From Methylomonas sp. (GTDB lineage: Bacteria > Pseudomonadota > Gammaproteobacteria > Methylococcales > Methylomonadaceae): a DNA stretch of 64,000 bases. The stretch is from assembly GCA_002928965.1 (NCBI GenBank), contig PERU01000011.1, positions 1-64,000 of the forward strand, given 5' to 3'. This document shows positions 26,713 to 34,407 of the stretch, in pieces. Made by a program: the position numbers and the translations under genes. The notes below the pieces were generated by a model, which made no database searches, had not been told where the DNA came from, and saw only the letters and a program-made list of their open reading frames with translations. How positions within the stretch are numbered: position 1 is the first letter of the stretch; every line of letters begins with the position of its first letter.

Positions 26713-28215
26713 TTATAGACGCTTCTTAAAATAGTCGGTCGATTCAACCCGGTAACCCGCCGATAAAAACAGCTTGTGTGACCGGGCATTATCCTCCAGC
26801 ACATGGGCATGCAGCAGGTTGACTTGCGGATAATTTTCAGCAAGCCAGGCTTCCGCGCTATTCAAAAGCTCAAATCCATAACCGACAATACCCGGCACTA
26901 GGTAAATGGAAATTTCCGCTTGAGCATCGAGAACATCAAAACGTACGACACCAACGGCTTCATCGCATCGCAGGCCAATTAGCAATACACGATTCGGATC
27001 GCTCAACAGAGCGGCAAACCAGCGGCAGTGTTCTTCCCATTCGATGGGCGCAGAATTTCGTGAAAATTCCCGTATTGTGGAATGGTTACGCCAAAGAAAC
27101 AATTTCTCCGAATCGTCAGGGTTTACCGTGCGTATATCAATATCACTCACGCCCATGCCGGCAGCGACCCTGCTCACGCCACGCGCATCGACCTGCCGCA
27201 TTGCGGTTTGCGAAAGCCAATATCGTAAGCCGGCATTTTCACTTAATGCCGCGAGATGCATGCCAATCACTTTCTCAAAGTCATGTGTTGAATCCGGGCT
27301 ATACACTAATCCTGCCATCGCGGCGTCAGCAATTTGCATACGCTGATTTTCCGCCGTGGCAATGGCTATAGTTGGCAAACCAAGACAACAGCGTTCCCAC
27401 ATGGCCCCGCCTCCAGCGCCAATAGACAGATCGGCTGCAGCCATTAATTCGGCCATGCGACCGGTTTGCACATGACAATCAAAACCATGCCTTAGGCATG
27501 TCGCCTCGATCTCAGGACGTTTCGGATGTTGGGCACCGATCACCACGATCACCTGAATATCGGTTAGCCCCATTTCGAACAGAGATTGCATGACTGACCC
27601 GGTATGGTTATCGGCATCCACCCCCCCGAAGAAGATCAGGATACGGCGAACCGGACCTTGACGAGGAACAATGCTTGCCCGGAGACGGCGAAATTCTTCC
27701 CGCAGCAAAACGTAGCGCAGACCCAGCAACAACCGGCAGTGCTCAGGCACTTTGCCCGCATATCGGGCATGCATATCCCGATAATAATTTTGATCCAGCA
27801 ACATGTCGCAATCGTGCCGACGATCGGCAATGTCATCAATAACCAGAATGTTCCGGGCTGCAGGTCGAAGCTTCAGCTCCCAGCGAAAATCCAATGCATA
27901 GTGGTCAACCACGAGCCAATCCCATACGGTGTCGGACAGTGCCTGCAAACTGACCAGAGCATCCTCCGCCTGACTGCAACCCAGCCATGGCGCATGAGCT
28001 AACTCATCCAGTTCCTCTAAATTTTCAGCATGATCCAGCTGTGCCCAATCATAGCCCTTCGCCACTATGAGCTGAACCAAGTATTCCGGCATATGGCGAC
28101 TAACAAAACGAATATCGGCGCCTCGTTGCGCCAATCCATCCGCCAACGTCAGGCAACGCATGACGTGTCCGCTACCGATCTGCACCGAAGCATCGACACG
28201 AAAAGCAACCTTCAT
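26713..28215 (-). CDS. pseG: PseG-PseH fusion: UDP-sugar hydrolase plus N-acetyltransferase for pseudaminic acid
   Basis: A 500-residue protein with two activities. Residues 1 to about 335 are PseG, which removes UDP from UDP-2,4-diacetamido-trideoxy-altropyranose. FRVDASVQIGSGHVMRC carries the catalytic H17, and GAGGGAMWERCCLGLPTI is the UDP-binding loop. Residues about 340-500 are a GNAT domain (DIDIRTVNPDDSEKLFLWRN, VPGIVGYG, LEDNARSHKLFLSAGY) corresponding to PseH, which acetylates C4 of the amino-sugar before PseG acts. No stop or frameshift lies between them. Fusion joins consecutive steps. It lies between the methylase gene (6-nt gap) and pseI (4-nt gap). Confidence 0.9.
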   Translation of the reverse strand: MKVAFRVDASVQIGSGHVMRCLTLADGLAQRGADIRFVSRHMPEYLVQLIVAKGYDWAQLDHAENLEELDELAHAPWLGCSQAEDALVSLQALSDTVWDWLVVDHYALDFRWELKLRPAARNILVIDDIADRRHDCDMLLDQNYYRDMHARYAGKVPEHCRLLLGLRYVLLREEFRRLRASIVPRQGPVRRILIFFGGVDADNHTGSVMQSLFEMGLTDIQVIVVIGAQHPKRPEIEATCLRHGFDCHVQTGRMAELMAAADLSIGAGGGAMWERCCLGLPTIAIATAENQRMQIADAAMAGLVYSPDSTHDFEKVIGMHLAALSENAGLRYWLSQTAMRQVDARGVSRVAAGMGVSDIDIRTVNPDDSEKLFLWRNHSTIREFSRNSAPIEWEEHCRWFAALLSDPNRVLLIGLRCDEAVGVVRFDVLDAQAEISIYLVPGIVGYGFELLNSAEAWLAENYPQVNLLHAHVLEDNARSHKLFLSAGYRVESTDYFKKRL

Positions 28216-28221
28216 GTTGGC

Positions 28222-28848
28222 CTAGGCCTTACGCAACAGAAACCAGCTGCCATCATCCCCCGGAAATGCCGCATCGCGGCGATAGCAAAAACCGTAATCC
28301 ACCAATTGCAAATCTGGATATTTATCCAGAAGTTCGCCGGCAAAATCCCGCTTGAACAAACGGTCGGCATGCCCGCGATAAGGAATGGCCACCGGTACCG
28401 GATTGTAATATTCCGCAATCAAAATCAATCGGCTGGATACCCGGTAGAGCTTCTCATAGACACTTTCCAACATATCCGGATTGATATGGATCATTACACC
28501 TTTGATCAATGCCAGATCCACTGTCCCGGATATTGGATAGTCGAAGATGGAGCCTTCAAACACTTGCTCGTCTCCAATCAAGGTTTTAAGCTGCTTTGCC
28601 GCCGTACTGTTGATTTCCAAGGCTTGCAGCTGAATGTCGGGATAAAGCATCTGCAGGGCTTTGAGGTTCAGTCCGATATTGGCCCCAAATTCAAGACAAG
28701 ATTTTACCTGCCCTGCTTGCTTGAGTGCTTTGGAGAAAAAATTCAGTTTGGACGCCAACAATTGAGCGCTGTTGTTTCGGTCAATATAGTCATCGCCAAA
28801 ATCACCCGCCCAGAATGCTTCCTGCGGCGTTTTAGTTCTATCAACCAT
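28222..28848 (-). CDS. Pseudaminic acid biosynthesis-associated methylase
   Basis: SAM-dependent methyltransferase of 208 residues, resembling the family named for its co-occurrence with pse genes (TIGR03587). SAM-binding motif I is CLEFGANIGLNLKAL. TPQEAFWAGDFGDDYIDRN is the characteristic N-terminus, and IKGVMIHINPDML lies in the middle. Three ATGs are in tandem; the third (28848) has CCGGAG six bases upstream and is chosen. Its target is not established. Methylation of the nonulosonic acid or its precursor is the simplest idea, since it lies between pseF and pseG. Confidence 0.85.
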   Translation of the reverse strand: MVDRTKTPQEAFWAGDFGDDYIDRNNSAQLLASKLNFFSKALKQAGQVKSCLEFGANIGLNLKALQMLYPDIQLQALEINSTAAKQLKTLIGDEQVFEGSIFDYPISGTVDLALIKGVMIHINPDMLESVYEKLYRVSSRLILIAEYYNPVPVAIPYRGHADRLFKRDFAGELLDKYPDLQLVDYGFCYRRDAAFPGDDGSWFLLRKA

Positions 28849-28880
28849 CATCATCTCCGGCAATTTGATTTCATGAGGTT

Positions 28881-29579
28881 TCAGGCCAGCACGCTCGCGT
28901 GGTTAAATACCGCATGCATCAATTCGGCCCGTTGCCAGTCTTCGGCATTGTCAATATCAACCACCCGCCAGCTGGGTATCACTAAACCCGCACCATGCCG
29001 ATGAATATTTTTTTCGCTCAACCAGGCTTGTTTGCGCCCCCAATAAAATTGTCCGGCATCATAAAAAGCCGGTTCAAGATCTTGGGTTCGAGTTGCGGCA
29101 TACTGGTCATTAAACGGTTGCATAAGTCCGTCCGGCAGTTGCCGCAAGGCGCGCTGGATAGCGGAAGGGAAAGCGGCAACCGGAAACACATAATCGGCAC
29201 TGCCTGATTCCAGTCTTTGCAAGGCAGCCACAAGATCAGTACTTTGCATAAATGGTACGGCAGGGTAAATACAACAGACATGTTCAAACTGCCAGCCTAG
29301 TGCATGACAGGCTGTGATGGCATGGGCAATCACTGGAACGGTTGGGGTGTAATCGTCCGCAAGTTCCGCAGGCCGCACAAACGGCACTTCAGCGCCCAAG
29401 CGGATGGCCAAGTCTGAGATTTCTGCATCGTCGGTGGTCACCACAATGTGCTCAAAAATGCCGGAGGCTTTTGCAATGTCGATCGCCCAGGCCAACATGG
29501 GTTTTCCGCAGAACGCCTTGATATTTTTTCGGGGAATTCTTTTACTGCCGCCTCTGGCGGGAATAATGGCAATGTTCAT
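28881..29579 (-). CDS. pseF: Pseudaminic acid cytidylyltransferase
   Basis: Activates pseudaminic acid with CTP to CMP-pseudaminic acid, the donor used by Maf-type transferases. The 232-residue NeuA-like fold begins MNIAIIPARGGSKRIPRKN with the CTP loop. FVRPAELADDYTPTVPVI and FYDAGQFYWGRKQAWL fit PseF rather than NeuA. Its ATG overlaps the pseC stop by 4 nt (29576-29579). Confidence 0.94.
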   Translation of the reverse strand: MNIAIIPARGGSKRIPRKNIKAFCGKPMLAWAIDIAKASGIFEHIVVTTDDAEISDLAIRLGAEVPFVRPAELADDYTPTVPVIAHAITACHALGWQFEHVCCIYPAVPFMQSTDLVAALQRLESGSADYVFPVAAFPSAIQRALRQLPDGLMQPFNDQYAATRTQDLEPAFYDAGQFYWGRKQAWLSEKNIHRHGAGLVIPSWRVVDIDNAEDWQRAELMHAVFNHASVLA

Positions 29580-30739
29580 AAGTCTATCGCGCGCCTCAAT
29601 GCTGTAACGACCTGGTTTTGCTCGGCTAAAGTCAATGCCGGAAATAGCGGCAAACTGATGGCCTGCGAATAGTAGCGTTCCGCTTCCGGGCAGTAGCCCG
29701 GTTCGAAGCCCAAGTCACGATAATAGGGTTGGCGATATACCGGTATGTAATGCAAATTAACCCCGATGTCATCCGCTCTAAGCGCTTCGAATACATGCCG
29801 CTGCGATTGACCGATTTCATCGAGCTTTAAACGAATGATGTACAGATGAAATGCCGAATAGTTATCGGCATGTTGCCAGGGCGTCACTATTGGCAAATCA
29901 CTCAACAAGTCATCATATTGTTTGGCAAGCCCTTGACGCTTGGAAACGAACGCATCCAGTCGCTGCATTTGGCTAAGCCCCAAGGCAGCATGAATATCGG
30001 TCATGCGGTAATTAAACCCCAAAGTAATCTGCTGATAAAACCAAAGCTCTTGCGCTGGGCGTGGGGTCATGTCCGCAACATCACTAGTGATGCCGTGTGT
30101 ACGCAGCAACCTCATCCGCTTGGCCAGCTGAGCGTCGTTGGTTAGTGCCATACCGCCTTCGCCGCTAGTGATGATTTTGACCGGATGAAAACTGAAAATT
30201 GTAATATCGCTGTATCGGCCATTTCCAATAACCTCTCCCCGATATTTAGCGCCAATCGCATGCGACGCATCCTCGATAATATTAAAACCGTAGCGCTGAC
30301 TCAAAGCATGGATAGCCGCCATTTCGCAGGGCTGACCAGCTAAATGCACGACGATAACAACCTTGGGTAAACCCCCTGATGTTTCAACACAGGCTAATTT
30401 TTCTGCCAAACATGCCACACTCAGGTTATAGGTATCTGCATCGATATCGACGAAATCAACCCGGGCACCACAATACAGCGCGCAATTGGCACTGGCCACA
30501 AAGGTAATCGGGCTGGTCCAGACCACATCGCCCGCTTTTACGCCCAGCGCCAGACAAGCCACATGTAATGCAGATGTCGCACTGTTAACCGCCACGGCAT
30601 ATTGCGCACCGCAATAATCGGCAACGGCTTGCTCAAATGCAGGCACCACTGGCCCTTGGGTTAAAAAATCCGAACGCAATACTTCAACGACCGCCTCAAT
30701 GTCGGCATCAGAAATAGTTTGTCGGCCATAGGGAATCAT
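29576..30739 (-). CDS. pseC: UDP-4-amino-4,6-dideoxy-N-acetyl-beta-L-altrosamine transaminase
   Basis: PLP-dependent DegT-family aminotransferase that aminates the 4-keto product of PseB. 387 residues begin MIPYGRQTISDADIEAVVEV, a PseC hallmark. The PLP lysine is in FSFHPVKIITSGEGG, and AVNSATSALHVACLALG binds phosphate. It follows pseB by 10 nt and overlaps pseF by 4 nt. Confidence 0.94.
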   Translation of the reverse strand: MIPYGRQTISDADIEAVVEVLRSDFLTQGPVVPAFEQAVADYCGAQYAVAVNSATSALHVACLALGVKAGDVVWTSPITFVASANCALYCGARVDFVDIDADTYNLSVACLAEKLACVETSGGLPKVVIVVHLAGQPCEMAAIHALSQRYGFNIIEDASHAIGAKYRGEVIGNGRYSDITIFSFHPVKIITSGEGGMALTNDAQLAKRMRLLRTHGITSDVADMTPRPAQELWFYQQITLGFNYRMTDIHAALGLSQMQRLDAFVSKRQGLAKQYDDLLSDLPIVTPWQHADNYSAFHLYIIRLKLDEIGQSQRHVFEALRADDIGVNLHYIPVYRQPYYRDLGFEPGYCPEAERYYSQAISLPLFPALTLAEQNQVVTALRRAIDL

Positions 30740-30749
30740 AAAAGCCCCA

Positions 30750-31742
30750 TCAGGACGCCGTAACGCACTGTGAATGAATCAGGTCGCGCAAATCATCAAC
30801 CGACAAAAACTGTGGATTACTGCCGCTGTTATAATAAAACCCCGGACTAACTTTTTGCGCGCCGGTCCGGGCACAGTAGTTTTTCATGTTATAGCTGGCG
30901 CCAGCAGGCAAAATAGCATAATACTGCCCTAAATCGACTGTGTTAAAGCTATCGCTGGCGGTAATCATCTCTTCGTGAATTTTTTCCCCTGGACGTAAAC
31001 CAATAATGTCTTGCTCACACTCGGGTCCAATCGCGGTCGCCAAGTCTGTAATTCGATAGGACGGTATCTTAGGTACCAATACCTCCCCACCCCAGGCATT
31101 TTCAATGGCCCATAGCACCATTTCAACGCCTTCTCGCAAACTGATGTTGAAGCGCGTCATTTCAGGATCGGTGATAGGCAAAACGCCCTTGGCGCGTTGC
31201 TCCAAAAAGAAAGGAATCACTGATCCGCGACTGCCCATGACGTTACCGTAGCGCACCACGCTGAAACGAATATTTCTTGAGCCTTTGATGTTATTGGCCG
31301 CCACAAACAATTTGTCTGAACACAATTTGGTGGCACCATACAGATTGATGGGTGCGGCTGCTTTATCGGTGGATAAAGCCACTACCCGCTGCACGTCAGT
31401 ATCAAGGCAGGCCTCTATCAGATTCTGCGCACCCAAAACGTTGGTTTTAATGCATTCGAAAGGGTTATATTCGGCTGCTGGCACTTGCTTCAATGCTGCG
31501 GCATGAATGACAACATCAATATCTTCCAACGCCCGTTTGAGTCGACTTTGATCCCTGACATCGCCAAGGAAGTAACGCATGATCGGCTGATTGAAGACTT
31601 GACTCATTTCGTACTGCTTAAGCTCATCCCTGGAAAAAATCACCAATTTTTTCGGCGCATATTGTTCCAATATCATCTTGGTACATTGCTTTCCGAAAGA
31701 GCCTGTGCCGCCGGTTATCAGTATGTTTTTACCGTTTAACAT
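30750..31742 (-). CDS. pseB: UDP-N-acetylglucosamine 4,6-dehydratase (inverting)
   Basis: First committed enzyme of pseudaminic acid synthesis: C4 oxidation, C6 dehydration and C5 inversion of UDP-GlcNAc. It is an extended SDR of 330 residues with TGGTGSFGKQ at the N-terminus, the catalytic aspartate/lysine in ALSTDKAAAPIN and the YxxxK pair in YGATKLCSDKL. It is the first gene of the ten-gene pse operon. No convincing promoter is visible in the preceding intergenic DNA, and the Shine-Dalgarno is weak. Confidence 0.95.
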   Translation of the reverse strand: MLNGKNILITGGTGSFGKQCTKMILEQYAPKKLVIFSRDELKQYEMSQVFNQPIMRYFLGDVRDQSRLKRALEDIDVVIHAAALKQVPAAEYNPFECIKTNVLGAQNLIEACLDTDVQRVVALSTDKAAAPINLYGATKLCSDKLFVAANNIKGSRNIRFSVVRYGNVMGSRGSVIPFFLEQRAKGVLPITDPEMTRFNISLREGVEMVLWAIENAWGGEVLVPKIPSYRITDLATAIGPECEQDIIGLRPGEKIHEEMITASDSFNTVDLGQYYAILPAGASYNMKNYCARTGAQKVSPGFYYNSGSNPQFLSVDDLRDLIHSQCVTAS

Positions 31743-31899
31743 GATTAGAATTGATACGTTTTACAGCGATTAAATAACCCGGTCGCCGAATAACTTTGGT
31801 CTTTATGCTCTGCAAATGCTGTTTTCATCGAATGGTTTTTCATCCTGTTCAGTGTCATCACGACAGCCAAGTAGTATTGTCATTGCCAATCTTAGCCCG

Positions 31900-32309
31900 T
31901 CAGGCCAATACCTGCCACAATTGTTCAGCATCGTCTGCAGCTTTTTCAATCGTCAAATAACCCGTCTGAAACGACAAGGTGACCGGATGTATGCTTTCAA
32001 GATCAAACAAATCCAGAATTTCTTCCGAGACTTCCAGTTGTTCCAAATCCAGCAAAAATAGGCTTTTTGCTGGTATAGTTTGATCAAAAAACTGGGGTTG
32101 CCCGTTTCGAACCAGTAGTTGCGATAACGCCGATTGCCGCTGATGAACAGTAAGATGTCATAAGGGTTGTAAACCGCTTCACCCAAAAACTGATAGCCGT
32201 TGTACCAAGTTTTCAGTTGCGCCCAGTCGACACCTGCCAAATAGTCGGCGAAGGTGGTTTCCAGCATAGCGGACAGGGTGTTAATACCAATTGGTAATTT
32301 TTTCAGCAT
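31900..32309 (-). pseudogene. Remnant of an AAA-ATPase-like / PD-(D/E)XK nuclease family gene
   Basis: The first codons (MLKKLPIGINT) match the N-terminus of the AAA-ATPase_like/DUF1703 family. They jump directly to sequence from its middle (ADYLAGVDWAQLKTWYNGY, VYNPYDILLF, YWFETGNPSFLIKLYQ). The ATP-binding part is missing, so a large internal deletion has occurred. Near 32062 the family sequence continues in a different frame (LLDLEQLEVSEEILDLFDLE, then SFQTGYLTIEKA) until a stop at 31900-31902, which shows a frameshift. The C-terminal nuclease part is lost. Intact members are common, often multicopy genes of uncertain role. Confidence 0.85.
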
Positions 32310-32350
32310 AGTTTATGCTCCCCTCCGAGCCAAGAACGCAAACAGGCTGT

Positions 32351-33769
32351 TCATGGGATCATCACGTCAATTTCCGGATACAATTTCAGTAAAGCCTTTT
32401 GCAGCTCCGCTTTTGCCCCCTCATCACCATGTATCAACCTGATTTGTTTAGGCTTCTTCCGCATACCCTTTACAAAACGTAATAAAGAATGCTTATCGGC
32501 ATGCGCCGAGTAGCCGCTTAAGGCATAAACGCCGGCATTAATCGTATAACGCCGGCCGTCCAGTTCTACATAACCGTGTTTCGGCCCGTATTGCTGAATA
32601 TCCCGGCCCGGCGTGCCCATCGCCTGATAACCCACCAACAAAATATCGGTGCGTTTATCGTCTATCAAGGCCTTCAGATAACTGACGATGCGTCCACCCG
32701 AACACATGCCGCCGGCGGCAATCACAATACAAGGTTTGGCGGTTTTTTGCAGATAAGCCACCGCAGCAATATGGTCCTGATGGTTATTGACCGTGGTGAG
32801 TTGTTCGAACGCCAAAGGATGCCGGCCCGCCCGCAATCGTGCTTTGGCTTCTGCATCCCAGTAAGGCTTAAGCTGTTGATAGACTTCGGTAAACCGGCTG
32901 GCCAACGGCGAATCGACGATGATTTCCATATCCTGCCACAACAAGCCTTTGGTCACCGATTGGGTTTTATGCCTATGGATGATGTCTTCCAGTTCATACA
33001 GCAATTCCTGAGTACGACCTATGCTAAAGGCCGGAATCAAAATCACTCCGCTGTTTTGCAGGCAGCGGCCGATCAATTGCTGCAACCGGGCCTGCCGCAG
33101 TTTGCGGTTTTCATGTAAACGATCGCCATACGTGCTTTCCAGCACCAGCACATCCGCTTGATAGGGTGATTTCGGCGCCGGCAACAGTGGCGTGTAAGGC
33201 CCGCCCAAATCGCCGGAAAACACGATGCGTTGCTTTTGCTTCCCCGCCGTGACATCACACTCAATATAGGCCGACCCCAAAATATGCCCGGCCGGATTGA
33301 ATTTGATCCGCAACTCGCTACCGGCGCGCTCCACTAACAACACGTCCCGCCACTGCGCATAAGGCACCGCGACGATGCGGCTTTTAATCAACTCGATAAA
33401 AGGCTCGATCAGCTGCCGGTCTTTACTGATGCCCACTGCCAGTGCATCTTCCAGCACCAACGGCAACAATTGCGCGGTCGGCTCGGAACAATAAATCGGC
33501 CCGCGAAATCCGGCTGCAACCAGATACGGAATCCGTCCAACATGATCGATATGGCAATGTGTCACCAACAGCGCCTGCACCTTATCCAGGGCAAAGTCGA
33601 TAGCCAACTGATTAGCCCCGGCACCGGCACCGGATACTTCCGCGCCCTGAAACAAACCGCAATCGATCAGCACCGAATTGGCCGCATCGACAAGCAACTC
33701 GTGACAGGAACCGGTGACGCCATCAACCGCGCCATGGTGTTTTATAGCGGGGTAAGTCAATTCGACCAT
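32351..33769 (-). CDS. MBL-fold beta-CASP ribonuclease/metallo-hydrolase
   Basis: A 472-residue CPSF73-like protein. The metallo-beta-lactamase signature is THCHIDHVGR (H71, H73, D75, H76), with further ligands in NPAGHILGSAYIE and FSGDLGG. A beta-CASP domain (VLESTYGDRLHE, GVILIPAFSIGRTQELLYEL, IVIAAGGMCSGGR) and the C-terminal SGYSAHAD and LIHGDEGAK motifs follow. Such proteins usually cut RNA with endo- or exonuclease activity in the cytosol. It is the last gene of a three-gene unit after the SNF2 helicase and the Uma2 nuclease gene (10-nt gap). Confidence 0.9.
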   Translation of the reverse strand: MVELTYPAIKHHGAVDGVTGSCHELLVDAANSVLIDCGLFQGAEVSGAGAGANQLAIDFALDKVQALLVTHCHIDHVGRIPYLVAAGFRGPIYCSEPTAQLLPLVLEDALAVGISKDRQLIEPFIELIKSRIVAVPYAQWRDVLLVERAGSELRIKFNPAGHILGSAYIECDVTAGKQKQRIVFSGDLGGPYTPLLPAPKSPYQADVLVLESTYGDRLHENRKLRQARLQQLIGRCLQNSGVILIPAFSIGRTQELLYELEDIIHRHKTQSVTKGLLWQDMEIIVDSPLASRFTEVYQQLKPYWDAEAKARLRAGRHPLAFEQLTTVNNHQDHIAAVAYLQKTAKPCIVIAAGGMCSGGRIVSYLKALIDDKRTDILLVGYQAMGTPGRDIQQYGPKHGYVELDGRRYTINAGVYALSGYSAHADKHSLLRFVKGMRKKPKQIRLIHGDEGAKAELQKALLKLYPEIDVMIP

Positions 33770-33779
33770 GCGCTTAGCG

Positions 33780-34379
33780 TCAGGCTTGGGCTTGTTTGGC
33801 TTGCATAAACGCCAACATATCGTCGTTATCCACTTGGTAATAAATGTCTTCCACCGCCACGGCTACCTCTATCGATTGAAAGTGAATGGTATCGCCGGGA
33901 TAAAAATAGTCGGCCTGCCAACCGCTTTGCCGAGTAAACACCTCGATTTCGGCGCGCTCCTGATCGACCAAAACGTATTCCTGCAAACTTTCCAGGGTTT
34001 GATACGTCACTCGCTTGTGCGTTTTGTCGAAACGCCGGGTGCTGGGGGATAGCACTTCGACAATCATAGAAGGTTGCGTTTTGTAATAATTATTGACCTT
34101 GTCATTGGGGTTGCAAACCACCATCACATCGGGATAGTAGAAATTCTGTTTCACTTTGACTTTCATGTCATTGACGTAGACTGTGCAAGGCGAACCCTTA
34201 GCCCTTAAGCCCTTCATCAACTCAAACACAATGTTACCACTCAATTTATTGTGATAATCACTCGCCCCGGTCATGGCATACGCCTGCCCGTCGACCAATT
34301 CATGTCGAATCTCACCGTCCTGTTCACCCGCCAGATAATCGGCTTCGCTCAAATAACTTTCAGCGGTATTCACTGCCAT
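33780..34379 (-). CDS. Uma2 family endonuclease (DUF820)
   Basis: 199 residues with the PD-(D/E)XK restriction-like core: YLAGEQDGEIRHELVDGQAY at the N-terminus, YYPDVMVVCNP with the catalytic aspartate, and MIVEVLSPSTRRFDK followed by LQEYVLVDQ. Biochemical function is largely unknown, and members are often multicopy near mobile or defence genes. It lies 28 nt after the SNF2 helicase gene and 10 nt before the metallo-RNase gene on the same strand. Confidence 0.9.
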   Translation of the reverse strand: MAVNTAESYLSEADYLAGEQDGEIRHELVDGQAYAMTGASDYHNKLSGNIVFELMKGLRAKGSPCTVYVNDMKVKVKQNFYYPDVMVVCNPNDKVNNYYKTQPSMIVEVLSPSTRRFDKTHKRVTYQTLESLQEYVLVDQERAEIEVFTRQSGWQADYFYPGDTIHFQSIEVAVAVEDIYYQVDNDDMLAFMQAKQAQA

Positions 34380-34407
34380 TTTGCCTCCTGTTCCTATCCG
34401 ATTTTTA

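Noticed and set aside
31816..32061. Plus-strand open frame before pseB
   Set aside because: It overlaps the AAA-ATPase remnant read on the minus strand and has no start signal or resemblance.
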